Below the pieces are notes generated by a model. It was given only the letters and a program-made list of their open reading frames with translations. It ran no database searches and had not been told where the DNA came from. A program made the translations under genes and the position numbers. This document shows positions 1 through 7,651 of a stretch of 37,626 nucleotides of DNA, piece by piece; position 1 is the stretch's first letter; each line of letters opens with the position of its first letter. The DNA comes from Gammaproteobacteria bacterium (GTDB lineage Bacteria; Pseudomonadota; Gammaproteobacteria; Xanthomonadales; SZUA-36), in NCBI GenBank assembly GCA_024277815.1, contig JAJRUM010000049.1:1-37626 (forward strand), read 5' to 3'.

Positions 1-89
1 CCGAATGCTGCACCACTTTTTCCAAGTAGGCCGGAACCGATGTTGACGTTGTAACTACGCTCGGCCAGTTCAACTTTAACTGTCTGCAT
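1..89 (-). CDS. aroB: 3-dehydroquinate synthase, N-terminal fragment (runs off the left edge)
   Basis: Only the first 29 codons are inside the window. Reading leftward from the ATG at 89, the protein begins MQTVKVELAERSYNVNIGSG, the usual opening of 3-dehydroquinate synthase, where 'RSY.I.IG.GLL' is highly conserved. The enzyme converts DAHP to 3-dehydroquinate, the second step of the shikimate pathway, in the cytoplasm with NAD and a divalent metal. The start lies inside the end of aroK, overlapping it by 14 bases, so the two genes are probably translationally coupled. The aroK-aroB order is the standard proteobacterial one and supports the call. The catalytic part is outside the window. Confidence 0.88.
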   Translation of the reverse strand, partial: MQTVKVELAERSYNVNIGSGLLGKSGAAF

Positions 90-621
90 TGAGTGGGTTT
101 ACCTGTTGTTGGATGGCTGAAGAAAGTGACTTCGCAGTGTTGAGTACGCTTTGGCTACCGGTGCTGAAAACCAGGTCGGCGGTACTGTCGTAAAGTGGGT
201 TCCGGACGCTGGCGAGTTCCCGTAATCGCTGCCTGCGGTCTTTTGCCTGCAGCAGTGGCCGGCTCTTGTCCTGGCTCAGGCGCTTGAGTTGATTTCCGGT
301 GCTGGTTTTCAGGTAGACAACAAATCCGTGGGTACGCAATAGCTGGCGGTTCTGATGGCTGCAGATAACCCCGCCACCCGTTGAAATAAGCACGCCTTTT
401 TTTCTGGCTATCTTTTCCAGCATTCGGCTTTCTCTCAGGCGAAACCCGGCTTCACCCTCAAGATCGAAAATCAGGTTTATGCTGGCACCTGTCTGACGTT
501 CAAGCTCATGATCACAATCATAAAAGTCGAGTTTTAGCAGTTTCGCCAATTGTTTCCCGATGGTTGTTTTACCCGAGCCCATAGGACCGATCAGGAAGAC
601 ATTTTGATCCGAATTGCCCAT
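76..621 (-). CDS. aroK: Shikimate kinase
   Basis: Phosphorylates shikimate at the 3-hydroxyl with ATP, the fifth step toward chorismate, in the cytoplasm. The 181-residue protein has a P-loop GPMGSGKT at 12-19 and the DCD motif at 35-37, which binds magnesium and shikimate. FRLRE at 60-64 carries the shikimate-binding arginine, and GGG lies at 82-84. The lid arginine is in SRPLL around 121 and the adenine-binding region is RNPLY around 140. Length is normal for AroK. The ATG at 621 places the P-loop at its usual distance; no strong Shine-Dalgarno precedes it. In many gammaproteobacteria pilQ lies upstream of aroK. Here the upstream neighbour is a divergent exosortase gene, so the pilus link is broken at this locus. 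The aroL isozyme is an alternative name, but pairing with aroB favours aroK. Confidence 0.95.
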   Translation of the reverse strand: MGNSDQNVFLIGPMGSGKTTIGKQLAKLLKLDFYDCDHELERQTGASINLIFDLEGEAGFRLRESRMLEKIARKKGVLISTGGGVICSHQNRQLLRTHGFVVYLKTSTGNQLKRLSQDKSRPLLQAKDRRQRLRELASVRNPLYDSTADLVFSTGSQSVLNTAKSLSSAIQQQVNPLNADS

Positions 622-666
622 CAGCTGTTAACTGCCCCCAGAAACGGCGTGCAAGCCCGCATGGCA

Positions 667-697
667 TTGGGTAGTATTGCCCCGTCGCGGTTAATAT
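667..697 (+). promoter_or_regulatory. Weak candidate promoter for the xrtH operon
   Basis: The 93-base gap between the divergent aroK and xrtH starts contains TTGGGT at 667-672 and TAATAT at 692-697 with a 19-base spacer, longer than the 17-base optimum. It is the best sigma-70-like pair I found ahead of xrtH, and the start codon follows at 715. This is a by-eye assignment only. Confidence 0.25.
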
Positions 698-714
698 AAG
701 GGGTAGTAGAGTTT

Positions 715-1230
715 ATGCTTCGTTTCTTTATCATCTTTTCAGTATTGCTGATTGGTTTGTTTACACTGGAGATTTTACAGCCGGCGGAAAAGTACGTCAT
801 CCTTCCATTTACATCACTGATCGCTGATATAAGCGTCTGGATAGTGCAGGTTTTTGACGACAATGTTATCGCCACCGGAAACGTCATACGCGACAAGGTT
901 TCCGGTTTTGGTGTTCGTATCGAGCGCGGCTGTAATGGCCTTGAGGCCGTGATCATCCTGTTTGCCGCCATCTTCGCTTTTCCGGCCCCGTTGAAAAATA
1001 AGCTGATTGGTTTCACGGCGGGATTCTTCGCCATCCAATTGCTGAATCTGGTGAGGATCATAAGCCTATATTACCTCGGACAGTGGAACTACACCGCATT
1101 CGAGTGGTTCCACCTTTACCTGTGGCAGGCACTGATTATTCTGGATGCTTTGGTGGTGTGGATGATCTGGTTGCGAACACTGCCGAATTCACGTCCTCCT
1201 GCAGATGATCCGGAGCCAGAATCAGGGTAA
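715..1230 (+). CDS. xrtH: Exosortase H (short exosortase/archaeosortase-family transpeptidase)
   Basis: Exosortases are polytopic inner-membrane cysteine proteases that cut C-terminal sorting tails and are thought to attach the protein to an acceptor. This 171-residue protein is mostly hydrophobic helices and shows the family catalytic set: Cys73 in ERGCNG, Arg114 in NLVRII and His133 in WFHLYLWQA. The short length, with no extra N-terminal helices, matches the XrtH class, described as dedicated to IPTLxxWG-CTERM tails. The exact subclass is inferred from length and motif spelling, not from a model score. No protein encoded in this window carries an IPTL or PEP-CTERM tail, so substrates must lie elsewhere. 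Its TAA stop shares one base with the next ATG, implying an operon with the SDR and pdxH genes. Confidence 0.85.
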   Translation: MLRFFIIFSVLLIGLFTLEILQPAEKYVILPFTSLIADISVWIVQVFDDNVIATGNVIRDKVSGFGVRIERGCNGLEAVIILFAAIFAFPAPLKNKLIGFTAGFFAIQLLNLVRIISLYYLGQWNYTAFEWFHLYLWQALIILDALVVWMIWLRTLPNSRPPADDPEPESG

Positions 1231-2075
1231 TGAACGTACTGATAGCGGGCTGTGGCGATGTTGGAAATGTCCTGGCAGATTTGCTGCTGGACAACGGGCA
1301 TGTTGTCTACGGACTGAAGCGAAATATAGCGACACTGCCGCAAGGCGTCAAAGCTGTTCAGGCTGACCTTACCGACCCTGCCACCCTGAAGAATCTGCCG
1401 GTCGATATAGATCATGTGGTTTTCATGCCAACACCCGCCAGTCGCAATGAGGCGGCTTACGAATCAATATTTGTTGACGGCTGGAAAAACCTCTGGAAGA
1501 GCCTGAGGCGAGCACCTCAGCGTACATTGCTGGTTTCGAGCACATCTGTATACGGTCAGCAGGATGGCACCATGATCAATGAAGAAACAGCGCCTGCCCC
1601 GGCCCGTTTCAATGGTCAGGTGCTGTTAGCAATGGAGCAGTTCGCGGCGAACGATACCGATAACCTGGTAATCGCGCGGGTAGCCGGAATATATGGCCCC
1701 GGGCGTGAAGGCATGATTCGTCTCGCCACCTCAGAAGGGCTTGAAGTTCAACAGAACCCACCCTGTTTTACCAATCGTATACACCGCGATGATGTTGCTG
1801 CAGCATTGTTGCATCTGTTGCTGCTGGATGCGCCGCAGTCACTGTATCTGGTTTCGGATGATTTGCCTGCGGCCAGATTTGAAGTATTGAGCTGGATCGC
1901 AGACCAACTTGCGCACCCCGCACCCCGCGGCCTGGCGACTTCATCAGCGAATCGCGGCAAACGCATAGACAATCGCAGGCTGCGTGACAGCGGGTTGCAA
2001 CTGGACTATCCGGACTATCGCGCTGGCTACGGCGCTATACTTGAACACAGGAACACCCATGAACATACCAAGTGA
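1230..2075 (+). CDS. Atypical short-chain dehydrogenase / NAD-dependent epimerase-like protein (YeeZ-like)
   Basis: A 281-residue Rossmann-fold protein. The nucleotide-binding motif GCGDVG lies at 7-12, and an SSTSVYG strand is followed by a VAGIYGPGR segment, as in the extended/atypical SDR group that contains E. coli YeeZ. The canonical YxxxK catalytic pair is not evident; the equivalent stretch reads RFNGQVLLAME. It may therefore bind a nucleotide sugar or NAD without classical SDR chemistry. The substrate is unknown. The start codon overlaps the xrtH stop (TAATG), and the 3' end overlaps pdxH by 17 bases, so the three genes are probably cotranscribed. Linkage to an exosortase could reflect a role in surface glycans, but that is inference. 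Confidence 0.75.
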   Translation: MNVLIAGCGDVGNVLADLLLDNGHVVYGLKRNIATLPQGVKAVQADLTDPATLKNLPVDIDHVVFMPTPASRNEAAYESIFVDGWKNLWKSLRRAPQRTLLVSSTSVYGQQDGTMINEETAPAPARFNGQVLLAMEQFAANDTDNLVIARVAGIYGPGREGMIRLATSEGLEVQQNPPCFTNRIHRDDVAAALLHLLLLDAPQSLYLVSDDLPAARFEVLSWIADQLAHPAPRGLATSSANRGKRIDNRRLRDSGLQLDYPDYRAGYGAILEHRNTHEHTK

Positions 2076-2643
2076 AGTTATCAGTCGGTTTGACTCAGCC
2101 ATGCAGGCGGCACAGGCTGCTGGTGAACCGGAACCGACGGCCATGTCCCTGGCGACGACAGCGGGGGATGGAAGTGTGTCGGTGCGCACCATGCTACTGA
2201 AGGAATTTGATGCGCGGGGTTTTGTATTTTATACCAATACGCGCAGCAACAAGGGCCGGCAACTTGACCAGAATGCACAAGCCGCACTGTGTATATTGTG
2301 GAAAACAATTTTCCGCCAGGTATTGGTGGAGGGGTCCGTTGAGCCGGTGACAGATGCCGAGGCAGACAGTTATTTTGCTACCCGCCCCCGTGGTAGCCAG
2401 GTCGGTGCCTGGGCTTCTTTACAGTCAGAGGTTCTGGACAGCCGGGAAGTACTGGAGCAACGGGTAGAAGAGTACGAGCAAAAGTTTGCTGGTACTGATG
2501 TACCCCGGCCTCCGCATTGGTCCGGGTATCGGGTGGTGCCGGATATGATCGAATTCTGGTACGGAAAAGAAAGCCGCCTGCATGATCGCTTCCGGTTTGT
2601 GTTAGCGGAAGGCGAGTGGCTCCGGCAGCGCTTATTCCCGTAG
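2059..2643 (+). CDS. pdxH: Pyridoxamine 5'-phosphate oxidase
   Basis: FMN-dependent enzyme that oxidises pyridoxine or pyridoxamine 5'-phosphate to pyridoxal 5'-phosphate in the last step of vitamin B6 synthesis and salvage. Motifs in order: EPTAMSLAT near 25-33, SVRTMLLK at 41-48 and FYTNTRSNKG at 57-66 (FMN and phosphate contacts). Then come RPRGSQVGAWAS at 109-120, VPRPPHW at 148-154, IEFWYG at 164-169 and the substrate-binding RLHDRF at 173-178. It ends in RLFP, the typical C-terminus. I chose the ATG at 2059, giving 194 residues, because the in-frame extension back to 1984 is unlike the family. The protein is slightly shorter at the N-terminus than E. coli PdxH. Translation is probably coupled to the overlapping SDR gene. 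Confidence 0.94.
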   Translation: MNIPSEVISRFDSAMQAAQAAGEPEPTAMSLATTAGDGSVSVRTMLLKEFDARGFVFYTNTRSNKGRQLDQNAQAALCILWKTIFRQVLVEGSVEPVTDAEADSYFATRPRGSQVGAWASLQSEVLDSREVLEQRVEEYEQKFAGTDVPRPPHWSGYRVVPDMIEFWYGKESRLHDRFRFVLAEGEWLRQRLFP

Positions 2644-2653
2644 GCCAGGAGAC

Positions 2654-3097
2654 CTACTCTGTGTAGAACTGCTGGCGAAATTTCACGTTAAAGGGTTTGT
2701 TATTGCCCTTGGGTGTAACCAGCACGGTGAAATCGAAGGTTTCCATATTTCGGACTGATAATTCACCAAGATAATATATGGCGCCATCGCCATCGTCGAT
2801 TTCGCGCATCTCGATTTTGCGGATCTGGCCAGTCAGATTGCGGCCAGTTGCGGCAACCGTTGCTTTTGTGGCGATGGGGGACTGCGTACCGTTTTTCTCC
2901 AGTACTGAAATATTGATCAGCGCACGACTGCCAGAGCGTGTGATGCCATACGCTTTTGCGATGTCTGGTGTCAGCAGGCTGGAGTTGAAAGCATTATAGT
3001 GAATGGTGTAATCACCAAATTCCATGGCTTGTTGGGCGTTGGCAAGCGGGGCGGTCAGCGCGGTCAGCAGTATGAGGGTATGTATCAGTCTTTTCAT
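2654..3097 (-). CDS. Secreted DUF4426 family protein
   Basis: A 147-residue protein with a clear signal peptide, MKRLIHTLILLTALTAPLANA, cut before QQAM, so it is probably periplasmic. The mature part matches the DUF4426 pattern as I recall it: an early GDYTIHYNAFNSSLLTPDIAKAYG-type segment, where 'H.NA..T..L.P.VA..Y.I.RS...A..N.SV' is conserved, and a C-terminal KFRQQFYTE. Its function is not established. In Pseudomonas a DUF4426 gene sits in the same neighbourhood as yggT, proC, yggS and pilTU, so context supports the family call. AAGGAT precedes the ATG. It faces pdxH tail to tail, 10 bases away. Confidence 0.8.
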   Translation of the reverse strand: MKRLIHTLILLTALTAPLANAQQAMEFGDYTIHYNAFNSSLLTPDIAKAYGITRSGSRALINISVLEKNGTQSPIATKATVAATGRNLTGQIRKIEMREIDDGDGAIYYLGELSVRNMETFDFTVLVTPKGNNKPFNVKFRQQFYTE

Positions 3098-3184
3098 TTT
3101 TCAGATCCTTTTCTAAAGTCTAAATATCAACTCAGGCACTGTTTGGAGCGAAGTGCCTGACGAGGATTGCTCGTGTACGGTTAC

Positions 3185-3721
3185 TTACCATCCTAGCAGA
3201 AACAAAAGTGAGCGCAGCGCGATCAGGGCAAACAACGGTGAAAGATCGATGCCACCCATGGGTGGCAGCAGCTTGTTCAGTGGCCTCAATACCGGCTCGG
3301 TCAACTGGTAAATCAGCGGGATAAGCGGGTGGCGTGCCTGGTTGCCAAACCAGCTTATGATGACCCTGGCAATGATAAGCACAAAGTAGGTCATTAGCAG
3401 TGCAACCAGCAGCTTTCTGATCGCAAACAGCAGCAGGAACTGAAGCTCGAATACAACCTGGCTGATTTGGCTGATGATGGCCAGTTGTATCAATTCCAGT
3501 AGCAGCATCACAACCACTGATGCGGTATCCAGTTTGCCAATTGAAGGAATAAAACGCCGGGCGGGAATCAGCACCGGGTTGGTGATTGCAACCAGGAACT
3601 GGCACAGGGGATTGTAAAAATCCGCCCTGACCCACTGTAGCAGTAAGCGCAGCATGATGGCTGCGACATACAGATCGATAATCGTGGTGACCAGGTAGAT
3701 AAGTGCTCCCGATGGGTTCAT
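3185..3721 (-). CDS. yggT: YggT family integral membrane protein
   Basis: A 178-residue inner-membrane protein made of two tandem YggT repeats. Each has a hydrophobic helix, an LLLQWVRAD or VIISWFGNQ motif, a proline-rich NPxxxPxRRFIPSIG or EPVLRPLNKLLPPMGGID loop, and a second helix. The family is linked to osmotic or turgor adaptation, but its mechanism is unknown. Its start overlaps the proC stop by 4 bases (ATGA), so the two are translationally coupled. The order yggS-proC-yggT is widely conserved. In Pseudomonas metX and metW follow; here DUF4426 follows directly. Confidence 0.9.
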   Translation of the reverse strand: MNPSGALIYLVTTIIDLYVAAIMLRLLLQWVRADFYNPLCQFLVAITNPVLIPARRFIPSIGKLDTASVVVMLLLELIQLAIISQISQVVFELQFLLLFAIRKLLVALLMTYFVLIIARVIISWFGNQARHPLIPLIYQLTEPVLRPLNKLLPPMGGIDLSPLFALIALRSLLFLLGW

Positions 3722-4533
3722 GATTTTTCACCGCCGCCAGCCAGTTCTCTTCCTCTCTGAGTTGCCGCTGAGATAGCCGAATCAATCACGCCTGCAAAAT
3801 CTGCCGCCTTCAGTTGGTTCAGTGCGGCCTGGGTAGTACCGCCTGGGGAAGTAACACGTTGGCGCAAATCAGCAACGTCAGCATCGCTTTGCAGGGCCAT
3901 GGCGCTGGCGCCGTTGGCGGTGTGCAAGGCAAGCTTGCTGGCAATATCCGCGGGTAAACCCAGGCGCGTTCCAGCTTGTTGCATTGCCTCAATCAGGTAG
4001 AAGAAATAGGCGGGTCCGCTACCGGATACTGCGGTGACTACATCCAGCAAGGCCTCCTGATCCAGCCACACAGTTTCGCCGGCAGTCTGCATCAGGTTTT
4101 GTGCCGTTTGGCGCTGTTCAGCGCTGCATGCCGAACTTGCGTAGAGGCCTGTAATTCCCAGGCCAATCAGAGCAGGCGTATTTGGCATGCTGCGGACAAT
4201 GGCAGGTGATGCTGTGAGTTGTGTGCTCATCTGGCTGATGGGTATCCCGGCGACAACAGAAATTATTAACTGACCGGCGCTGGTAAAGGGGGCAATTTCT
4301 GTGAGTACGCCCGGTAATATCTGTGGTTTGACTGCCAGTACGATGGTGTTGGCGCCTTCGATTGCTGCCGTAGCCTGGCTGAAGCAACTGACCGGCCATT
4401 TCCCCTCAAGTTGTTTTCTGGTCGCCGGGTTTGGGTCAGCCACCTGTATTCTGGCGGTCTCCCGTGGCGAGGCCAGCAGGCCACCGATCAGGGCTGTGGC
4501 CATGTTGCCGCCGCCTATAAATGCAATTTTCAT
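3718..4533 (-). CDS. proC: Pyrroline-5-carboxylate reductase
   Basis: Reduces 1-pyrroline-5-carboxylate to L-proline with NAD(P)H in the cytoplasm. The 271-residue protein opens with a Rossmann motif, MKIAFIGGGNMATALIGGL. VKPQ lies around 69-72 and SMPNTPALIG at 115-124. The family signature SGSGPAYFF is at 170-178, and TSPGGTTQAAL falls around 228-238 in the dimerisation/active-site domain. Length is typical. GAGGAC lies upstream of the ATG. It follows yggS by 19 bases and overlaps yggT by 4, so yggS, proC and yggT form one transcription unit. Confidence 0.96.
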   Translation of the reverse strand: MKIAFIGGGNMATALIGGLLASPRETARIQVADPNPATRKQLEGKWPVSCFSQATAAIEGANTIVLAVKPQILPGVLTEIAPFTSAGQLIISVVAGIPISQMSTQLTASPAIVRSMPNTPALIGLGITGLYASSACSAEQRQTAQNLMQTAGETVWLDQEALLDVVTAVSGSGPAYFFYLIEAMQQAGTRLGLPADIASKLALHTANGASAMALQSDADVADLRQRVTSPGGTTQAALNQLKAADFAGVIDSAISAATQRGRELAGGGEKS

Positions 4534-4552
4534 GCTTTGTCCTCGTACAATT

Positions 4553-5239
4553 TCATGTTTCCCGGGTCCCCAGCAGGGCTGTTCCGATTCGTACCATGGT
4601 ACTGCCCGCCGCGATGGCGGTCTCCAGGTCTGCTGACATCCCCATCGACAGCGTGTCCAGCTTATGGCCTGAATCTTTCAGTATTTCATACAGCTCCCGC
4701 ACCTGGCAGAAGCTGTCGAGTTGCTGCTGCTGGTCCTGTGAGTACTTCGGTATCGCCATTATTCCTCTTAGCCTGATAGTATCAAGACCGTCTGCAAGCT
4801 CTGCCAATTGCAAAATCTCTTCCCGTGTGGCACCCGCCTTCTGTGGCTCATGGTCAATATTTACCTGCAAACAAATATTGAGGGGGTTAGCAGTTGCGGG
4901 TCGCTGGCTGGCAAGTCGGCGGAGAATTTTTACCCTGTCGACACTCTGTACCCATTGAAAATGCTGTGCAATGTCACGGGTTTTATTGGATTGGATTGTA
5001 CCAATGAAGTGCCATTGAAGTTGCGGGTCCCGTAGTTTTTCCTGCTTGCGGAGTGCTTCCTGTAGCTGGTTTTCACCAAAATCAGCAACACCCAACTTAT
5101 TCAAAGCACAGATAATTTCTGCTGGATGCTTTTTGCTGACGGCAAGCAGGGAAACTTCATCAGCCCGTCTTCCCACGGCGCTGCAGGCGTTTTCTATCCT
5201 TCGCTGGACAGATTGCAGTCTATTGAGTGGCTTGTTCAT
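4553..5239 (-). CDS. yggS: Pyridoxal-phosphate homeostasis protein YggS/PLPBP
   Basis: A 228-residue PLP-binding protein of the alanine-racemase N-terminal fold that buffers pyridoxal phosphate and affects amino-acid and keto-acid pools. It has no known catalytic activity. The PLP lysine is K36 in LLAVSKKHP, the same number as in E. coli. Other hallmarks are FGENQLQEA, WHFIGTIQSNK, the LSMGMSADLETAI phosphate loop and the C-terminal RIGTALLG. It begins the yggS-proC-yggT group and is divergent from pilT, with 134 bases between start codons, as in Pseudomonas. Confidence 0.94.
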   Translation of the reverse strand: MNKPLNRLQSVQRRIENACSAVGRRADEVSLLAVSKKHPAEIICALNKLGVADFGENQLQEALRKQEKLRDPQLQWHFIGTIQSNKTRDIAQHFQWVQSVDRVKILRRLASQRPATANPLNICLQVNIDHEPQKAGATREEILQLAELADGLDTIRLRGIMAIPKYSQDQQQQLDSFCQVRELYEILKDSGHKLDTLSMGMSADLETAIAAGSTMVRIGTALLGTRET

Positions 5240-5328
5240 GTTGCAGCAGGTATACGCATTGATCTATTGTTACAGATGTTGCAGTAAAAACCACGGGGTC
5301 AGTTTCAAGCAATTTGGCGGTTTTGAGT

Positions 5329-5368
5329 CATAATGTATTGTAACGCGACCAGTATCCCTGCAAGGAGG
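5329..5368 (+). promoter_or_regulatory. pilT -10 candidate and strong ribosome-binding site
   Basis: Upstream of pilT a good -10 hexamer, CATAAT, lies at 5329-5334, though no convincing -35 sits 16-18 bases before it. AAGGAGG at 5362-5368 is an almost perfect Shine-Dalgarno with a 5-base spacer to the ATG at 5374. It fixes that start and suggests strong translation. Confidence 0.45.
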
Positions 5369-5373
5369 GTTTA

Positions 5374-6411
5374 ATGGATATTGCCGAACTGCTTGCCTAT
5401 GCGGTCAAAAACAAGGCATCTGACCTTCATCTGTCTTCCGGGTTACCCCCGATGATACGAGTGGATGGTGATCTGCGTCGCCTGAATGTACCCGCGCTGG
5501 ATAATCAGCAACTTACCGAGTTGCTGTACAGCACGATGAACGACAACCAGCGACGTGATTTTGAAGCTAACCTGGAGAATGATTTCTCTTACAACGTGCC
5601 AGGTCTCGCCCGCTTCCGCGTCAACTGTTTTCATCAGGATCGAGGTGTTGGCGGTGCTTTCAGGACCATTCCGGCTGCTGTCTGGACCCTTGAAGATATT
5701 GGTGCGCCTCCATCCTTCAAGGAAATCATCAATGTGCCGCGCGGCCTGATATTGGTGACGGGACCGACTGGCTCGGGAAAATCAACCACGCTTGCAGCGA
5801 TGATCGACCATGTCAACAATTCGGTTGCCGGGCATATTCTGACCATTGAAGATCCAATTGAGTTTGTGCACACGTCACGTAAGTGTCTGATTAATCAACG
5901 TGAAGTGCATCGTGATACGCATGGTTTCAACCAGGCACTGCGCTCAGCCTTGCGTGAGGATCCGGATATTATTCTGGTGGGCGAGTTGCGTGATATCGAA
6001 ACCATACGCCTCGCGCTGACGGCGGCTGAAACCGGTCACCTGGTATTCGCAACATTACATACATCATCGGCGGCCAAAACTATTGATCGTATTATTGATG
6101 TGTTCCCGGCGGGTGAGAAGTCTATGGTGCGATCCATGCTGTCTGAGTCGCTGCGTGCGGTCATCGCACAAACCCTGTTGAAGCGTATTGGCGGCGGCCG
6201 TATTGCAGCCCATGAAATCATGCTGGCCACCCCTGCGATCAGGAACCTGATTCGCGAAGACAAGGTCGCGCAGATGTATTCAGCCATCCAGACAGGCCAG
6301 GGTATTGGTATGCACACGCTTGACCAGTATATGGAGGGCCTCGTCAGTCGCGGCATTGTGTCGCGCCCCGAAGCTGCCAGAAAGGCAACCGATCGTAAAC
6401 TATTTTCGTGA
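5374..6411 (+). CDS. pilT: Type IV pilus retraction ATPase PilT
   Basis: Hexameric cytoplasmic motor that disassembles pilin from the base of type IV pili, giving twitching motility and DNA uptake. The 345 residues follow the family order: an N-terminal PAS-like region with ASDLHLSSG at 15-23, then Walker A GPTGSGKST at 130-138. After that come the Asp box EDPIEFVH at 159-166, Walker B with catalytic Glu in DIILVGELRD around 198-207, and the His box TGHLVFATLHT at 220-230. The PilT-specific AIRNLIRE motif at 288-295 is needed for retraction. AIRNLIRE separates it from PilB and PilU. It is followed 23 bases later by pilU; the pilin and assembly genes are not in this window. Confidence 0.97.
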   Translation: MDIAELLAYAVKNKASDLHLSSGLPPMIRVDGDLRRLNVPALDNQQLTELLYSTMNDNQRRDFEANLENDFSYNVPGLARFRVNCFHQDRGVGGAFRTIPAAVWTLEDIGAPPSFKEIINVPRGLILVTGPTGSGKSTTLAAMIDHVNNSVAGHILTIEDPIEFVHTSRKCLINQREVHRDTHGFNQALRSALREDPDIILVGELRDIETIRLALTAAETGHLVFATLHTSSAAKTIDRIIDVFPAGEKSMVRSMLSESLRAVIAQTLLKRIGGGRIAAHEIMLATPAIRNLIREDKVAQMYSAIQTGQGIGMHTLDQYMEGLVSRGIVSRPEAARKATDRKLFS

Positions 6412-6434
6412 CATGAATTCGTGGGGGTGTTGAG

Positions 6435-7556
6435 ATGAGTGTAATTGAAGGCTGGTTGCGGGAAGTACACCAGGAAAAGGGCTCCGACCTTTTCATTACG
6501 GCCGATGCCCCGCCGTGCATCAAGGTCAATGGTAAAATTCGTCCACTTTCTACTGAGGTGCTGTTGCCGGAAGAGGTCAGTGAAATTGTGCACGGCATCA
6601 TGACTGAGAAGCAGTCAAAAGAGTTTGAAGAAACTCAGGAATGCCAGTTTGCCATTGCTTTGGGGGACGAAGTCCGGTTTCGTGTCAGTGCATTCTATCA
6701 ACAGGGCTGCGCAGGTGTCGTATGCCGCCGAATTGAGACTTCCATTCCAACTTTTGATGATCTTGGCTTGCCGGAGCTGTTGACCGACCTGTCCCTTACC
6801 AAGCGTGGCATCGTGTTGTGTGTGGGTGCGACCGGCACCGGTAAATCAACTACGCTGGCGGCCATGGTCGGGTATCGGAACAAGCGAATGAGCGGTCATA
6901 TTATTTCAGTGGAAGATCCGATTGAATATGTTCATTTCCACGGCAAGAGCCTGATCACACAACGTGAAGTCGGCATTGATACCGAATCATTTGAAGTTGC
7001 ACTGCGCAATACATTGCGACAGGCGCCGGACGTCATCATGATCGGTGAGGTGCGTACGCGTGAAACCATGGAGTATGCCATTACCTTTGCAGAAACCGGG
7101 CACCTGGTGCTGTGCACTTTGCACGCCAATAACGCCAACCAGGCACTTGATCGCATACTTCACTTCTTCCCGGAAGAAGCCAGAGACCAGATACTGCTGG
7201 ATCTGTCGTTCAATATGCGGGCAATTATAGCGCAGCAACTGATACCTTCAGCGGACCAGACCCGGCGCTGGGCTGCGGTGGAAGTATTGCTGGCGACACC
7301 TTTAGTGCAGGAAAAGGTACGTAACGGCGAGATAGAAGACCTGAAGAAGATCATGGCTGACTCGAATCACCATGGTATGGTGACCTTCGATCAGTGTTTG
7401 TTTGGCATGTACAAAGAGGGCAGGATCACTTATGACGAAGCCATTCGGCATGCGGACTCGGCCAACGAGGTGCGTCTGGCAGTGAAGATGTCAGAAGGTG
7501 GTGACGCCAACTCGCTTTCGGAAGGCCTCAAGGATGTGGAGTTGCTCGAGCAGTAG
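6435..7556 (+). CDS. pilU: PilT-dependent type IV pilus retraction ATPase PilU
   Basis: PilT paralogue that assists PilT-driven retraction under load and affects surface behaviour. It has 373 residues, with GSDLFITADAPP at 16-27, Walker A GATGTGKST at 131-139 and EDPIEYVH around 160-167. Walker B PDVIMIGEVRT is around 198-208 and the His box is ETGHLVLCTLH at 220-230. It lacks PilT's AIRNLIRE, reading LATPLVQEKVRNGEIEDLK there, and has the longer acidic C-terminal tail characteristic of PilU. A G-rich Shine-Dalgarno (GGGGG) lies upstream of the ATG. It is the distal gene of pilTU. No intrinsic terminator directly follows it. Confidence 0.95.
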   Translation: MSVIEGWLREVHQEKGSDLFITADAPPCIKVNGKIRPLSTEVLLPEEVSEIVHGIMTEKQSKEFEETQECQFAIALGDEVRFRVSAFYQQGCAGVVCRRIETSIPTFDDLGLPELLTDLSLTKRGIVLCVGATGTGKSTTLAAMVGYRNKRMSGHIISVEDPIEYVHFHGKSLITQREVGIDTESFEVALRNTLRQAPDVIMIGEVRTRETMEYAITFAETGHLVLCTLHANNANQALDRILHFFPEEARDQILLDLSFNMRAIIAQQLIPSADQTRRWAAVEVLLATPLVQEKVRNGEIEDLKKIMADSNHHGMVTFDQCLFGMYKEGRITYDEAIRHADSANEVRLAVKMSEGGDANSLSEGLKDVELLEQ

Positions 7557-7590
7557 TTTGTGTGCCTGAGCGGGCCATCTGCCGACGCCC

Positions 7591-7645
7591 TTAACGAAAA
7601 ATTTTATTTTGGTTAACTGTTTTTTAACACCTATGCGCATACACT
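7591..7645 (+). promoter_or_regulatory. Phased TTAAC direct repeats with -10 element: candidate OmpR-family operator/promoter
   Basis: TTAAC occurs at 7591-7595, 7613-7617 and 7624-7628, so the intervals are 22 and 11 bases. A degenerate copy, TTTTA, occupies the missing phase at 7602. Two exact copies end 11 bases before TACACT at 7640-7645, a plausible -10, with no good -35. OmpR/PhoB-type regulators commonly bind direct repeats at 11-base spacing that replace the -35 element. The gene downstream encodes such a regulator, so autoregulation is a reasonable inference. The repeat geometry is seen; the binding is not. Confidence 0.45.
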
Positions 7646-7651
7646 GTTCAC

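Noticed and set aside
621..1061. Long open frame on the minus strand opposite xrtH
   Set aside because: It is antisense to a gene with clear exosortase motifs and has no recognisable domain or ribosome-binding site.
2640..2657. GCCAGGAGACC between the pdxH and DUF4426 stops, resembling the 3' core of cobalamin riboswitches
   Set aside because: The match is short, it lies between two convergent stop codons and the rest of the riboswitch is absent. It also forms only a 5-bp hairpin, too weak for a terminator.
3132..3785. 217-codon minus-strand frame overlapping yggT and proC
   Set aside because: It is out of frame with two well-identified genes and has no family-like sequence.
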